Shown here piece after piece: positions 6,779 to 13,584 of a DNA stretch of 17,233 nucleotides. Origin of the DNA: an uncultured Clostridia bacterium (GTDB taxonomy: Bacteria > Bacillota > Clostridia > Christensenellales > Borkfalkiaceae). The notes below the pieces were generated by a model that saw nothing but the letters and a program-made list of their open reading frames with translations, had not been told where the DNA came from and did no database searches. Within the stretch, counting starts at the first letter, position 1, and each line of letters opens with the position of its first letter. The stretch is taken from positions 1 through 17,233 of the forward strand of contig CANQCA010000019.1 of the NCBI GenBank assembly GCA_947589585.1. The letters run 5' to 3'. The translations under genes and the position numbers were made by a program.

Positions 6779-7390
6779 CTACTTAAAAAGACGGATGCGC
6801 TTCCACCCGAGAAAGAAGAAGAGCGCGAGCACCTGCAGGGGTACGCCGACGAGGAAGATGAGCCACATCGTCGGATGAGGGACGATGAGATAGACGGTGA
6901 GATAGATGCAGGCGAGCGCCGTCCAGATGAGAACGGAGATGGAAATAAGGCGTGTCCATTTATACTGCCAGATGCAACTGAAGACGAGGATGACGATGGA
7001 GGAAGCGGGCACGGCATAGAGGAAGGCAAGCCATAGAAGGGGCTGCTCGGGCGAGATGATCCCCCCGATAACGTAGGCGACGACGGCGACAAGCCAGCAG
7101 AGCGCCACCGAGCATAGGATGATAATGAGCCGACGGATAAAGCGGGTGCGTGCGGGCATTACGGGCTTTTGCTTGTGCTCGGTGACGAGGTCGTCGACGC
7201 TCACGTTGAATAGGCGGGCGATCTGCACGAGGATGCGAACGTCGGGAAGCCCGTTCCCCTGTTCCCATTTGGAGATGGATTTATCCGAATAGTTGAGCTT
7301 TTCCGCAAGCTCCTGTTGCGTCATGTTCGCCGTCTTTCTCAGGCGCATGATGTTGCCGCCCACGATCTCGGCGAGGTCTTTTTCTTCCAT
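6779..7390 (-). CDS. XRE-family regulator fused to four membrane helices
   Basis: This protein has 203 residues from the ATG at 7390. The N-terminal XRE helix-turn-helix (about 9-65) carries the family signature MTQQELAEKLNYSDKSISKWE. Four hydrophobic helices follow (about 85-109, 117-140, 147-168, 173-193), so the DNA-binding domain is tethered to the membrane. There is no ribosome binding site. Instead a perfect TTGACA/TATAAT promoter ends 6 nt before the ATG, predicting a leaderless mRNA. An in-frame ATG at 7483 lies upstream of this promoter and is rejected. A 17-bp palindrome (7429-7445) just upstream of the -35 box is a candidate operator. The gene is the first of the run leading into mcsA-mcsB-clpC, so it may regulate that operon; this is inference. 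Confidence 0.85.
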   Translation of the reverse strand: MEEKDLAEIVGGNIMRLRKTANMTQQELAEKLNYSDKSISKWEQGNGLPDVRILVQIARLFNVSVDDLVTEHKQKPVMPARTRFIRRLIIILCSVALCWLVAVVAYVIGGIISPEQPLLWLAFLYAVPASSIVILVFSCIWQYKWTRLISISVLIWTALACIYLTVYLIVPHPTMWLIFLVGVPLQVLALFFFLGWKRIRLFK

Positions 7391-7396
7391 ACCGCT

Positions 7397-7425
7397 ATTA
7401 TAACGCGTGCGCGCGCGAATGTCAA
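7397..7425 (-). promoter_or_regulatory. Consensus promoter giving a leaderless XRE transcript
   Basis: The -35 box TTGACA lies at 7425-7420 and the -10 box TATAAT at 7402-7397, with exactly 17 bp between. Six nucleotides separate the -10 box from the ATG at 7390, so the usual start site (about 7 nt downstream) is the A of the ATG itself. Confidence 0.85.
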
Positions 7426-7428
7426 TCG

Positions 7429-7445
7429 TTCTACTGTGAGTAGAA
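7429..7445. promoter_or_regulatory. 17-bp palindrome, candidate operator
   Basis: TTCTACTGTGAGTAGAA is a perfect inverted repeat with 7-bp arms and a 3-bp centre. It sits 3 bp upstream of the -35 box of the XRE-membrane gene. Palindromes of this size next to an XRE gene are commonly autoregulatory sites. The binder is inferred, not shown. Confidence 0.55.
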
Positions 7446-7481
7446 TGCGAATTTGCAAACTCTACCGGATCCTTTTCACGC

Positions 7482-7512
7482 AAAAGAGACGGGCGATATG
7501 CCCGTCCCTTTT
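7482..7512 (-). terminator. Rho-independent terminator after rubrerythrin
   Basis: The stem GACGGGC (7488-7494) pairs with GCCCGTC (7500-7506), extended by further pairs to A-run/T-run flanks. On the minus strand the stem is followed by TTTT, 20 nt after the rubrerythrin stop codon. The flanking A/T runs make it potentially bidirectional. Confidence 0.75.
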
Positions 7513-7531
7513 CATCTTTTGTAAAATTTGC

Positions 7532-8113
7532 TTATTCCTTGGGCGCCTTGCAAAGAAGAAGATACGCGGGCTTTGTGCTTGTCGCCTTCTTCTCCGGGAA
7601 ATAGCGCTTCAAAAGGCCCTTGAACCCTGCGCCGTGGCGCGCTTCGTCCTTGGCCATCTCGTGAACGGTATCGTGGATCGCATCGTAGCCGAGCTCCTTC
7701 GCGCGTTTGGCAAGGGCAAGCTTCCCCTCGCATGCGCCCGCTTCGGCCGCGGCACGCAGCTCGAGATTGGTCTTGGTGCAGGGGGTGACGACTTCACCCA
7801 AAAGTTCCGCAAACTTGGATGCATGCTCCGCTTCCTCGAAGGCATAGCGTTTATAAGCCTCGGCGATTTCGGGATAGCCCTCGCGATCTGCCACGCGGGC
7901 CATTGCAAGATACATGCCCACCTCGGTGCACTCCCCTTGGAAGTTGGCGCGAAGGCCTTCCATGATCTCCGCATCCTCGACCACGCCGTCGCCGACATGA
8001 TGCTCGCAGGCAAATTCCTTTTCTTCGATGGGTTCGAACTTTCTCGCCTTGCAGACGGGGCAGACCTCGCAATCGTCGGGAACGATCTCACCGCAAACCG
8101 CACATCTTTTCAT
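7532..8113 (-). CDS. Reverse rubrerythrin (N-terminal rubredoxin domain)
   Basis: Rubrerythrins reduce hydrogen peroxide in anaerobes with electrons passed through a rubredoxin-type iron centre. In this 193-residue protein the rubredoxin-like domain is at the N-terminus (C4xxC7 and C18xxC21), ahead of the four-helix diiron domain, the domain order known as reverse rubrerythrin in Clostridia. Diiron ligand candidates are visible: E61 in FQGEC, E94/H97 in FEEAEH, E124, and E157/H160 in DEARH. The ATG at 8113 has AAAGGAG upstream. It has its own promoter (8150-8178) and terminator (7482-7512), so it is probably a single-gene unit for oxidative stress defence. Family call is firm; electron donor is not visible here. 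Confidence 0.93.
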   Translation of the reverse strand: MKRCAVCGEIVPDDCEVCPVCKARKFEPIEEKEFACEHHVGDGVVEDAEIMEGLRANFQGECTEVGMYLAMARVADREGYPEIAEAYKRYAFEEAEHASKFAELLGEVVTPCTKTNLELRAAAEAGACEGKLALAKRAKELGYDAIHDTVHEMAKDEARHGAGFKGLLKRYFPEKKATSTKPAYLLLCKAPKE

Positions 8114-8149
8114 TTCATCTATCTCCTTTCTTGATAAAGTTCTATGAAT

Positions 8150-8178
8150 ATTATATCATAAAGATTTTCGCTTGGCAA
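8150..8178 (-). promoter_or_regulatory. Promoter of the rubrerythrin gene
   Basis: The -35 box TTGCCA (8178-8173) and -10 box TATAAT (8155-8150) are spaced by 17 bp. The predicted leader is about 30 nt and contains AAAGGAG. No PerR-like palindrome was recognised around it. Confidence 0.75.
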
Positions 8179-8203
8179 TATGTTTGAAAAAATTAAAATA
8201 AAA

Positions 8204-8860
8204 TTATTCCGCGCCCTGCAGTCCCCGGAAAAATGCCATGAGCTCTCGCGGCGATCGAGCGTAATTTTTTGCGCCCGCCGAAGAAAGCTGCGCACGCGTC
8301 CGATACCCCCAGAGCGCGGAAATGGGTACCATGTCGGCGTTAAGAGCCGTCAAAACGTCCGTCTCGCCGTCGCCGACGAAGGCGCACCTGCTTGCCGCCA
8401 CGCCCATTCTTTCCGCCGCGAAAAGCGCAAGTGCGGGATCGGGCTTGACGGGATAGGCGCCGCTGTCGCCGCCCACGAAATCGAACCTGCCGGGGAAGAA
8501 TTTTTCCACCGTCTTTTGCGCCGCCTCGTCGGGCTTGTTGGTGACGACGGCAAGGCGCACGCCCATCGCTTTGAGCATACAAAGCAACTCCCCGATCCCA
8601 TCGTAGGGGCGGGTGAGCGCGTTTTCGCTCTTTGCGTAGCGGGCACGAAAATCCGCACAGACCGCATCGACGTTTTCAGCGCCCGCAGGCAGGGCTCGTT
8701 CGACGAGCTTTTTTGCCCCGCTCCCCAAGAAGGCGCGCGTCTTTGCCTCGCTCAACGTGGGGTAGCCGAACCTTTCAAGCGTCTCGTTGAGAAAGCGGCG
8801 GATATCGGGGAGCGTGTCGAGCAGCGTTCCGTCCAAATCAAATAAAACGGCTTCCGGCAT
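8204..8860 (-). CDS. HAD-superfamily phosphatase, phosphoglycolate phosphatase-like
   Basis: This is a 218-residue haloacid dehalogenase-type hydrolase, subfamily with an alpha-helical cap, similar to Gph and PpaX. Motif I is FDLDGT (D8 nucleophile, D10 acid/base), motif II is VVTNKP (T107), motif III is the Lys in VKPDP (K139), and motif IV is GDGETD (D164, D168). The exact substrate cannot be told; phosphoglycolate or pyrophosphate are typical for relatives. I chose ATG at 8860, which overlaps the argS stop as TGATG, so translation is probably coupled to argS. A GTG one codon upstream is the alternative. No separate ribosome binding site is obvious. Confidence 0.9.
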   Translation of the reverse strand: MPEAVLFDLDGTLLDTLPDIRRFLNETLERFGYPTLSEAKTRAFLGSGAKKLVERALPAGAENVDAVCADFRARYAKSENALTRPYDGIGELLCMLKAMGVRLAVVTNKPDEAAQKTVEKFFPGRFDFVGGDSGAYPVKPDPALALFAAERMGVAASRCAFVGDGETDVLTALNADMVPISALWGYRTRAQLSSAGAKNYARSPRELMAFFRGLQGAE

Positions 8861-10548
8861 CACATCTTCTCGGGGACGCCGATGCCTAAAAGGCCGAGCG
8901 CATTGGTGAGCGTGAGAAGGGTCGCCTCGGTGAGGCGGAGACGAAATGCGCGTACCATGTCCGAATCTGCCCCCATGATCTTGCAGTCGATATAGAATTT
9001 GTTGAACTTCTGCGCGGTGGAAACGGCGTAGCGTGCGATCAGGGAAGGTTCATAGGCGGAAGCCGCCGCCTTCACCGTCTCGGGGAACTCGGAAAGCGCC
9101 TTTACAAGCTCGAATTCCTGCGCGCAGGGCTGCATCACGGCGCCTTCCCAAGAGATGCCCGCCGCCCTCGCCTTCTCGAGCACGGAATTGGCGCGGGCAC
9201 AGGTGTATTGCACATATACGCTCGTCTCGCCGTCGAAATTGAGCGCCTTGTCGTAAGAGAACACGATATCCTTGATCTTGCTGTTGTAGAGCGCGCCGAA
9301 GACGACCGCCCCGACGCCCACCTTCTCGGCGACCGCTTGCTTATTTTCGAGTTCGGGATTTTTCTCGGAAATGATGGCAAGGGCCTTCTCGACGCATCGG
9401 GAGATGACGTCCTCGAGCCACACGACGTTGCCCTTCCGCGTGGACATGGCTCCCTCCTCGAGGCTCACCATGCCGTAAGCGACGTGCACGAGGTCCTTCG
9501 CCCACGGCTCGCCCATGAGTTCGATGACCTTGAAAAGCTGCTTGAAGTGCAAATTCTGCTGGTAGGCAACGACGTAGAGGCACTTGTAAAAATCGTACGT
9601 CTTTTTGCGGTAGAAAGCGGCGGCGAGATCGCGCGTGGCATACAGCGAGGCGCCGTCCGAGCGGAAGACGATAAAGGGCGGCATGCCGTAGGGCTCGAGA
9701 TCGACGACCTGCGCTCCGCGGCTCTCGGTGAGGAGGCCCTTCGCCTTGAGCTCATCGACAACGGGCTGCATCTTATCGATGTAGAACCGCTCGCCCGCAT
9801 AGCTATCGAAGGTGATGTGCAGACGGCCGTAGATCTTTTGCACGTAAGCCATCGTAAGTGATTTGAACCATTCGAAGAGATCGTTCGCTTCCTTATCTCC
9901 GCTCTCGATGAGGCGGAAGTACTCGCGCGCCTCCGCTTCCATCTCCTCGGTTGCCTCCTTCGTGAAGCGCACATAGAGGTCGTTGATGGCGTGGATGCCG
10001 CCCTTTTCCACCTCCTCGCGGTCGCCCCAATGCTTGTAGGCGGAGATAAGCTTGCCGAACTGCGTGCCGTAGTCGCCGAGATGGTTGATGCCCACCGCCT
10101 TAAAGCCGAGGAAGCTGAAGATGCGATACAGCGCCCCGCCGAGCACCGTCGTCGAGAGGTGCCCGATGTGGAAGGGCTTGGCGATATTCACCGAGGAATA
10201 GTCGATGCAGACGGTTTTTCCAACACCCATGTCCGAGGAACCGTAGCTCGATTTCTCCTCATAGATACGATCGAGCGTCTCTTTTGCAAGCCCCTTTCTG
10301 CTCACCTGAAAGTTGAGATACCCGTTTACGGCAACCGCTTTTTCGATGACTTCGTCGGCGGGATAGGAAGCGGCGAGCGCCTCCGCGATGAGGACGGGGG
10401 ACTTTCTCAGAACCTTCGCAAACTTAAAGCAGGGCAGGGCAAAATCGCCCATGCTCGTATCGGGCGGCACGACGATGCTCGATGCGATCTCCTCTTTGGA
10501 GACCCCTTCCACGGAAAGCCTTTCCGAAATGTATGCCTTGTAATCCAT
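8860..10548 (-). CDS. argS: Arginyl-tRNA synthetase
   Basis: This class I aminoacyl-tRNA synthetase charges tRNA-Arg with arginine. The 562 residues show the ArgRS N-terminal additional domain (about 1-85), the HIGH signature at 127-130 within NIAKPFHIGH, the class-conserved HLGDYGTQFG (156-165), SLYATRDLAA (301-310), and the KMSKS-equivalent MSTRKGN (368-374). The C-terminal third is the DALR anticodon-binding domain. The start ATG at 10548 has AAAGGAG at good spacing. Upstream is a promoter (10570-10598) placed back to back with that of ychF. The downstream HAD gene is coupled by a one-base overlap. Confidence 0.97.
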   Translation of the reverse strand: MDYKAYISERLSVEGVSKEEIASSIVVPPDTSMGDFALPCFKFAKVLRKSPVLIAEALAASYPADEVIEKAVAVNGYLNFQVSRKGLAKETLDRIYEEKSSYGSSDMGVGKTVCIDYSSVNIAKPFHIGHLSTTVLGGALYRIFSFLGFKAVGINHLGDYGTQFGKLISAYKHWGDREEVEKGGIHAINDLYVRFTKEATEEMEAEAREYFRLIESGDKEANDLFEWFKSLTMAYVQKIYGRLHITFDSYAGERFYIDKMQPVVDELKAKGLLTESRGAQVVDLEPYGMPPFIVFRSDGASLYATRDLAAAFYRKKTYDFYKCLYVVAYQQNLHFKQLFKVIELMGEPWAKDLVHVAYGMVSLEEGAMSTRKGNVVWLEDVISRCVEKALAIISEKNPELENKQAVAEKVGVGAVVFGALYNSKIKDIVFSYDKALNFDGETSVYVQYTCARANSVLEKARAAGISWEGAVMQPCAQEFELVKALSEFPETVKAAASAYEPSLIARYAVSTAQKFNKFYIDCKIMGADSDMVRAFRLRLTEATLLTLTNALGLLGIGVPEKM

Positions 10549-10569
10549 TTCATCTCCTTTGATACCCTC

Positions 10570-10598
10570 ATTTTAACATATTTTTGCATTTTAAGCAA
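10570..10598 (-). promoter_or_regulatory. Promoter of argS
   Basis: The -35 box TTGCTT (10598-10593) and -10 box TAAAAT (10575-10570) are spaced by 17 bp. No T-box riboswitch is present, since the distance to the ATG is only about 20 nt. Confidence 0.65.
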
Positions 10599-10607
10599 CC
10601 GAAAGAC

Positions 10608-10636
10608 TTGCCCATTCCGCGAAAATGTTTTATAAT
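10608..10636 (+). promoter_or_regulatory. Promoter of ychF
   Basis: The -35 box TTGCCC (10608-10613) and perfect -10 box TATAAT (10631-10636) are spaced by 17 bp. Its -35 box lies only 9 bp from the argS -35 box, so the two polymerase footprints overlap and the promoters may compete. Confidence 0.75.
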
Positions 10637-10667
10637 GAAACACGAAAATACCCTTGGAGAAAATGTT

Positions 10668-11768
10668 ATGAAACTCGGAGTCGTGGGACTGCCCAACGTC
10701 GGGAAATCCACCCTGTTCAACGCCATCACCAATGCGGGCGCGGAGGCCGCGAACTACCCCTTCTGCACCATCGAGCCCAACGTCGGCGTCGTCGCCGTTC
10801 CCGATGAGCGTCTTACAAAGCTTGCCGCCCTCTACGACAGCAAAAAAATAACGCCCGCCGTCGTCGAATTCGTCGACATTGCGGGGCTTGTGAAGGGAGC
10901 GAGCCGCGGCGAAGGCCTCGGAAACAAGTTCCTCTCCCACATCCGCGAGGTGGACGCCATCGTGCATGTCGTGCGCTGTTTCGAGGACGAAAATATCACC
11001 CATGTTGAAAGCACCATCGACCCCGTCCGCGATATTTCCACCATCAATTTGGAGCTCATCCTCGCGGATATCGAGGCGGTGGAAAAGCGGCAGGACCGCA
11101 TCCGCAATGCGGCGCGCGGCGGCTCGGATAAGACGGCCTCGGCAGAGTACGCCTTCCTCGAAAAACTAAGGGCTCACCTCGAGGAAGAACAGCCCGCCTC
11201 TTCCCTTGAAATTACAGAGGAAGAGCGGCCCCTCCTCGACAATCTTTTCCTGCTCTCCGCAAAGCCCGTCATCTACTGCGCGAACATCAAAGAGGCGGAC
11301 ATGGGTACCCCCGATGAGCTCTTACCCCTCGTTCAGGCGGTCAAAGCTTATGCCGCAAAACACGGCGCGGAGACCATCGTCGTGTGCGCGAAGACGGAAG
11401 AGGAACTCGCCCGCATGGACGAGGAAGACAGGGCGATTTTCCTCGAAGAATTCGGGCTCAAAGAGAGTGGCCTTTCCAAACTCATCAAGGCCTCCTATAC
11501 CCTTTTGGGGCTCATCTCTTTCCTCACCGCGGGCGAAAAGGAGACGCGGGCGTGGACGATCGTGAAGGGCACCAAAGCGCCGCAAGCGGCGGGGAAGATC
11601 CACACCGATTTCGAGCGCGGCTTCATCCGTGCCGAAGTCGTCGACTACGAGACGCTTCTCGAGTGCGGCGGGCTTACGGGCGCACGCGAAAAGGGCAAGG
11701 TCCGCTCGGAAGGAAAAGACTATGTGATGAAGGACGGTGACGTCGTTCTCTTCCGCTTCAACGTTTGA
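10668..11768 (+). CDS. ychF: Redox-regulated ATPase YchF (Obg-family)
   Basis: YchF is a universally conserved ribosome-associated P-loop NTPase of the Obg family that prefers ATP. The 366-residue protein starts MKLGVVGLPNVGKST with the P-loop at 7-15. The switch II region is DIAGLVKGAS (70-79), and the usual NKxD specificity motif is replaced by NIKE (206-209), the mark of YchF. A helical insertion (about 135-190) and a C-terminal TGS domain (about 285-366) complete the family layout. The start at 10668 has GGAG 8 nt upstream. An in-frame ATG further upstream at 10584 lies before the promoter and is rejected. Confidence 0.97.
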   Translation: MKLGVVGLPNVGKSTLFNAITNAGAEAANYPFCTIEPNVGVVAVPDERLTKLAALYDSKKITPAVVEFVDIAGLVKGASRGEGLGNKFLSHIREVDAIVHVVRCFEDENITHVESTIDPVRDISTINLELILADIEAVEKRQDRIRNAARGGSDKTASAEYAFLEKLRAHLEEEQPASSLEITEEERPLLDNLFLLSAKPVIYCANIKEADMGTPDELLPLVQAVKAYAAKHGAETIVVCAKTEEELARMDEEDRAIFLEEFGLKESGLSKLIKASYTLLGLISFLTAGEKETRAWTIVKGTKAPQAAGKIHTDFERGFIRAEVVDYETLLECGGLTGAREKGKVRSEGKDYVMKDGDVVLFRFNV

Positions 11769-11781
11769 TATAAAAATAAAC

Positions 11782-11883
11782 GTGTCATTCCGAGACACGC
11801 GGTGGGCGCCCCGCGCGCACTATTGTCTACTAAGCGCGGCACGAGCCGCAAGCGAAGTAGAGAATCCCCTATAACGTAAGTCC
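11782..11883 (-). repeat. Third member of the conserved-end repeat family
   Basis: Read on the minus strand it begins GGACTTACGTTATAGGGGAT and ends CTCGGAATGACAC, matching the ends of the elements at 893 and 1176. The interior is longer, with several C/G-rich palindromes. The plus-strand left end also forms a small stem, CGTGTC (11781-11786) with GACACG (11794-11799). It lies between the ychF stop and its terminator, so it is transcribed with ychF. Confidence 0.6.
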
Positions 11884-11895
11884 GAATAAATAGCA

Positions 11896-11932
11896 AAGCT
11901 GTCGCTTTCAGGGAAAAGCGGCGGCTTTTTTT
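11896..11932 (+). terminator. Rho-independent terminator of ychF
   Basis: AAGCTGTCGCTTT (11896-11908) pairs with AAAGCGGCGGCTT (11915-11927) over 13 bp including two G-U pairs, with a short loop, and is followed by a run of seven T. It stands about 130 nt after the ychF stop because the repeat lies between. It may also serve the convergent LRR gene, which ends 10 nt further on. Confidence 0.85.
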
Positions 11933-11941
11933 ACACGCTCT

Positions 11942-13018
11942 TTATTTTCGCTTGAGCGTTCCCCCCTTCTCGATCTTCCCGTCCGTGCAAAAGACGGTGC
12001 ACATTTCGAGGGCCCGGCGCGCCTTTTCCACGGCAAACCACTCCGCAGCCATCCCGCCGTACACGACGCGTGTCAGCGAAGTGCAGCCCTCAAAGGCGGT
12101 CGGTTCGATGCACCTTATGCTTTGCGGAATACAGACGGCTTCGAGCTTGCTCCCCGCAAAAGCATATGCATCGATCTTGAGAACGCCCTGAGGGATCTCT
12201 GCATACCGCAACGTCTTTCCCCCGAGGCAGAGCTCCGCACCGTGGATGAAAGGCGCCGCATCCTCTCCATCAAATTGTATGGCGCACCATGCGGCAAGGT
12301 CGGCAACCTCCACTTTTTCGAGGCGTTCGCACCCCCAGAAGGCGCCGCTTTCTATTCTCCTTACGCTCGCGGGGAGAAAGATCTTTCCGAGTGAACGGCA
12401 GAACTCAAACGCATGGCTGCCGATCTCCTCGATCCCGTCGGGAAGCGTGAGCTCCTCGAGCGCACTGCAGCCGAAAAAAGCGTATGCGGGGATGCGCCGG
12501 GGTCCCGAAGAAATTGCGATCTTCTTGAGACTGCTGCACCCGAAGAATGCCCGCTCCCCGATCTCCTTCAACCCCGCGGGAAGGGTGATCTTCGTAACCT
12601 GCCTGCATGCCTCGAAGGCGCCCTTTTTCAGGCCGATGACGCGTTTCCCCCTATCCATGTCGGCGATAGATACCTCACCTTTGAGTTCCTTCGTACCTGC
12701 TGCAAACAGTTCGCCGCTCTTCTCGTCCGCCGTGTAGACGATCGTAGCCTTCGTATTCTCAGCTTCTTCCACAGCCGCAAACGCCGCCTCTTTTTGCAGT
12801 GCATCGAAGGCGGATAGCTTGAGAAGAAGCACCCCGTCGGAAACTTTCCCATCGCCGATAAACGCCCTCTCTCCGAAGCGCGTTTTATACACCGTGACGA
12901 TATCGCCGTCGAGCTCAAACTCGCCGCACATCCGGCGGCCGAGCGACCATTTTCCGACGAGATTGGAAAATTCCTTCCTTTGCATACCACATACCGCGAG
13001 GACGCAAACTTTCCGCAT
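11942..13018 (-). CDS. BspA-type leucine-rich-repeat protein, apparently cytoplasmic
   Basis: The 358-residue protein contains at least six LRR_5 (BspA-type) repeats from about residue 125. Each has the pattern GAF-x-C-xx-L-xx-I-x-LP-xx-xxx-I-xxxAF, for example ITLPAGLKEIGERAFFGCSSL. Two W-containing linkers (LAAWCAIQF and AAEWFAVEK) match the degenerate spacer repeats of such proteins. The N-terminal 120 residues are a separate unrecognised domain. No convincing signal peptide, anchor or membrane helix is seen, which is unusual because BspA-type proteins are often secreted; it may act inside the cell. The ATG at 13018 has only a weak AGGA upstream; an in-frame ATG at 12985 is the alternative. 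It has a perfect consensus promoter with a palindrome inside and is divergent from a small XRE gene. Confidence 0.82.
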   Translation of the reverse strand: MRKVCVLAVCGMQRKEFSNLVGKWSLGRRMCGEFELDGDIVTVYKTRFGERAFIGDGKVSDGVLLLKLSAFDALQKEAAFAAVEEAENTKATIVYTADEKSGELFAAGTKELKGEVSIADMDRGKRVIGLKKGAFEACRQVTKITLPAGLKEIGERAFFGCSSLKKIAISSGPRRIPAYAFFGCSALEELTLPDGIEEIGSHAFEFCRSLGKIFLPASVRRIESGAFWGCERLEKVEVADLAAWCAIQFDGEDAAPFIHGAELCLGGKTLRYAEIPQGVLKIDAYAFAGSKLEAVCIPQSIRCIEPTAFEGCTSLTRVVYGGMAAEWFAVEKARRALEMCTVFCTDGKIEKGGTLKRK

Positions 13019-13042
13019 GTATGGAAAGCGTCCTGCAAGTCA

Positions 13043-13071
13043 ATTATAATTCCGTTTTGGAATTATGTCAA
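13043..13071 (-). promoter_or_regulatory. Consensus promoter of the LRR gene
   Basis: A perfect -35 TTGACA (13071-13066) and a perfect -10 TATAAT (13048-13043) are separated by 17 bp. The spacer is filled by an inverted repeat, so a protein bound there would block RNA polymerase. Confidence 0.85.
13046..13066. promoter_or_regulatory. 21-bp palindromic operator shared by the LRR and XRE promoters
   Basis: ATAATTCC (13046-13053) and GGAATTAT (13059-13066) form a perfect 8-bp inverted repeat around a 5-bp centre. It spans from the -10 to the -35 box of the LRR promoter and covers the -35 region of the divergent XRE promoter. A further half-site AATTCC lies at about 13088-13093 near the XRE start site. 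The small XRE protein is the likely ligand; this is inference. Confidence 0.65.
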
Positions 13072-13085
13072 GATTTTCGTATGAT
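13057..13085 (+). promoter_or_regulatory. Promoter of the small XRE gene
   Basis: The -35 box TTGGAA (13057-13062) and -10 box TATGAT (13080-13085) are spaced by 17 bp on the plus strand. It overlaps the LRR promoter face to face, so the two genes are probably controlled together or oppositely. Confidence 0.6.
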
Positions 13086-13117
13086 AAAATTCCGAAAAAG
13101 AAATATGGGATAAGGGT

Positions 13118-13357
13118 ATGAAAATCAGAAAACGGGATTACGGAGATGCGAATCTGATCGGAAAGCGGGTGGAAACCTTGCGGAAAGAGCGGCGCATTTC
13201 GCAAAAGGATTTTATCGCCCGGTTACAAGTCGCGGGACTGGATATCAATCCGACGAGCTATTCCAAGCTCGAAGGACAGGTGCGCATTGCAACGGATAGA
13301 GAGGTCTATACGATCGCACGCGTGCTTGAGATCCCCATGGAAAAATTGTTTGAATAA
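13118..13357 (+). CDS. Small XRE-family transcriptional regulator
   Basis: This 79-residue protein is essentially one helix-turn-helix domain. A basic N-terminus is followed by IGKRVETLRKERRISQKDFIARL (about 14-36), a recognition-helix region with NPTSYSKLEGQVR (44-56), and the closing VYTIARVLEIPMEKLFE. This matches small single-domain XRE/Cro-CI proteins. The ATG at 13118 follows a weak GGATAAGGGT. The gene is divergent from the LRR gene with a shared palindromic operator between them, so autoregulation and control of the LRR gene are likely. Phage origin is possible for this type, but no other phage gene is near. Confidence 0.85.
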   Translation: MKIRKRDYGDANLIGKRVETLRKERRISQKDFIARLQVAGLDINPTSYSKLEGQVRIATDREVYTIARVLEIPMEKLFE

Positions 13358-13584
13358 CAGCCTTCTCCACCGGGGGGAAGGTGTCGCCCCCCGGCGACGG
13401 ATGAGGGCCAGACCTGCCCCTGTTTACGGGGGCGGGTGGCGAACGAAGTGAGACAGTGGGGGCTTTTCATGTTCAACCCCCACCACCGCCTACGGCAGAG
13501 CCGCCCCATTCAAAGGGGGCAGCTATAAACTTCATCACTCACTGCGTGATAGCTTTCCACTTTGAAGGGGGAAGTCTTGCCAGC
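13358..13584. repeat. Second island of GC-rich palindromic repeat modules
   Basis: The region between the XRE stop and the end of the convergent hexapeptide gene holds the same modules as 461-1376. A copy at 13410-13443 matches 964-996 almost base for base. A segment starting with CAACCCCCACCACC (near 13473) parallels 1258-1271. An ATCAC/GTGAT hairpin (13534-13550) is followed by a C/G-rich hairpin and GGGGGAAG, as at 1319-1359. No gene is seen. The modules reach right up to the stop codon of the hexapeptide gene. Confidence 0.75.

Noticed and set aside
5636..7036. 466-codon plus-strand frame opposite the membrane-protein genes
   Set aside because: The minus-strand genes have ribosome binding sites, membrane helices and family motifs. 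The plus frame is charged low-complexity sequence and crosses two genes and a promoter region.
7397..7500. CtsR box or CIRCE element upstream of the clp operon
   Set aside because: No tandem GGTCAAA heptads and no TTAGCACTC/GAGTGCTAA pair are present. The palindrome at 7429-7445 does not match either.
8029..8040. GGTTCGAA-like tRNA T-loop motif
   Set aside because: It lies inside the rubrerythrin coding sequence and no acceptor, D or anticodon stem can be found around it.
7316..8134. 272-codon plus-strand frame across rubrerythrin
   Set aside because: It is antisense to rubrerythrin and also crosses its terminator and the XRE promoter.
12405..13038. Alternative minus-strand frames in the LRR gene
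   Set aside because: They lie in other frames of a clear repeat protein and show no repeat pattern of their own.
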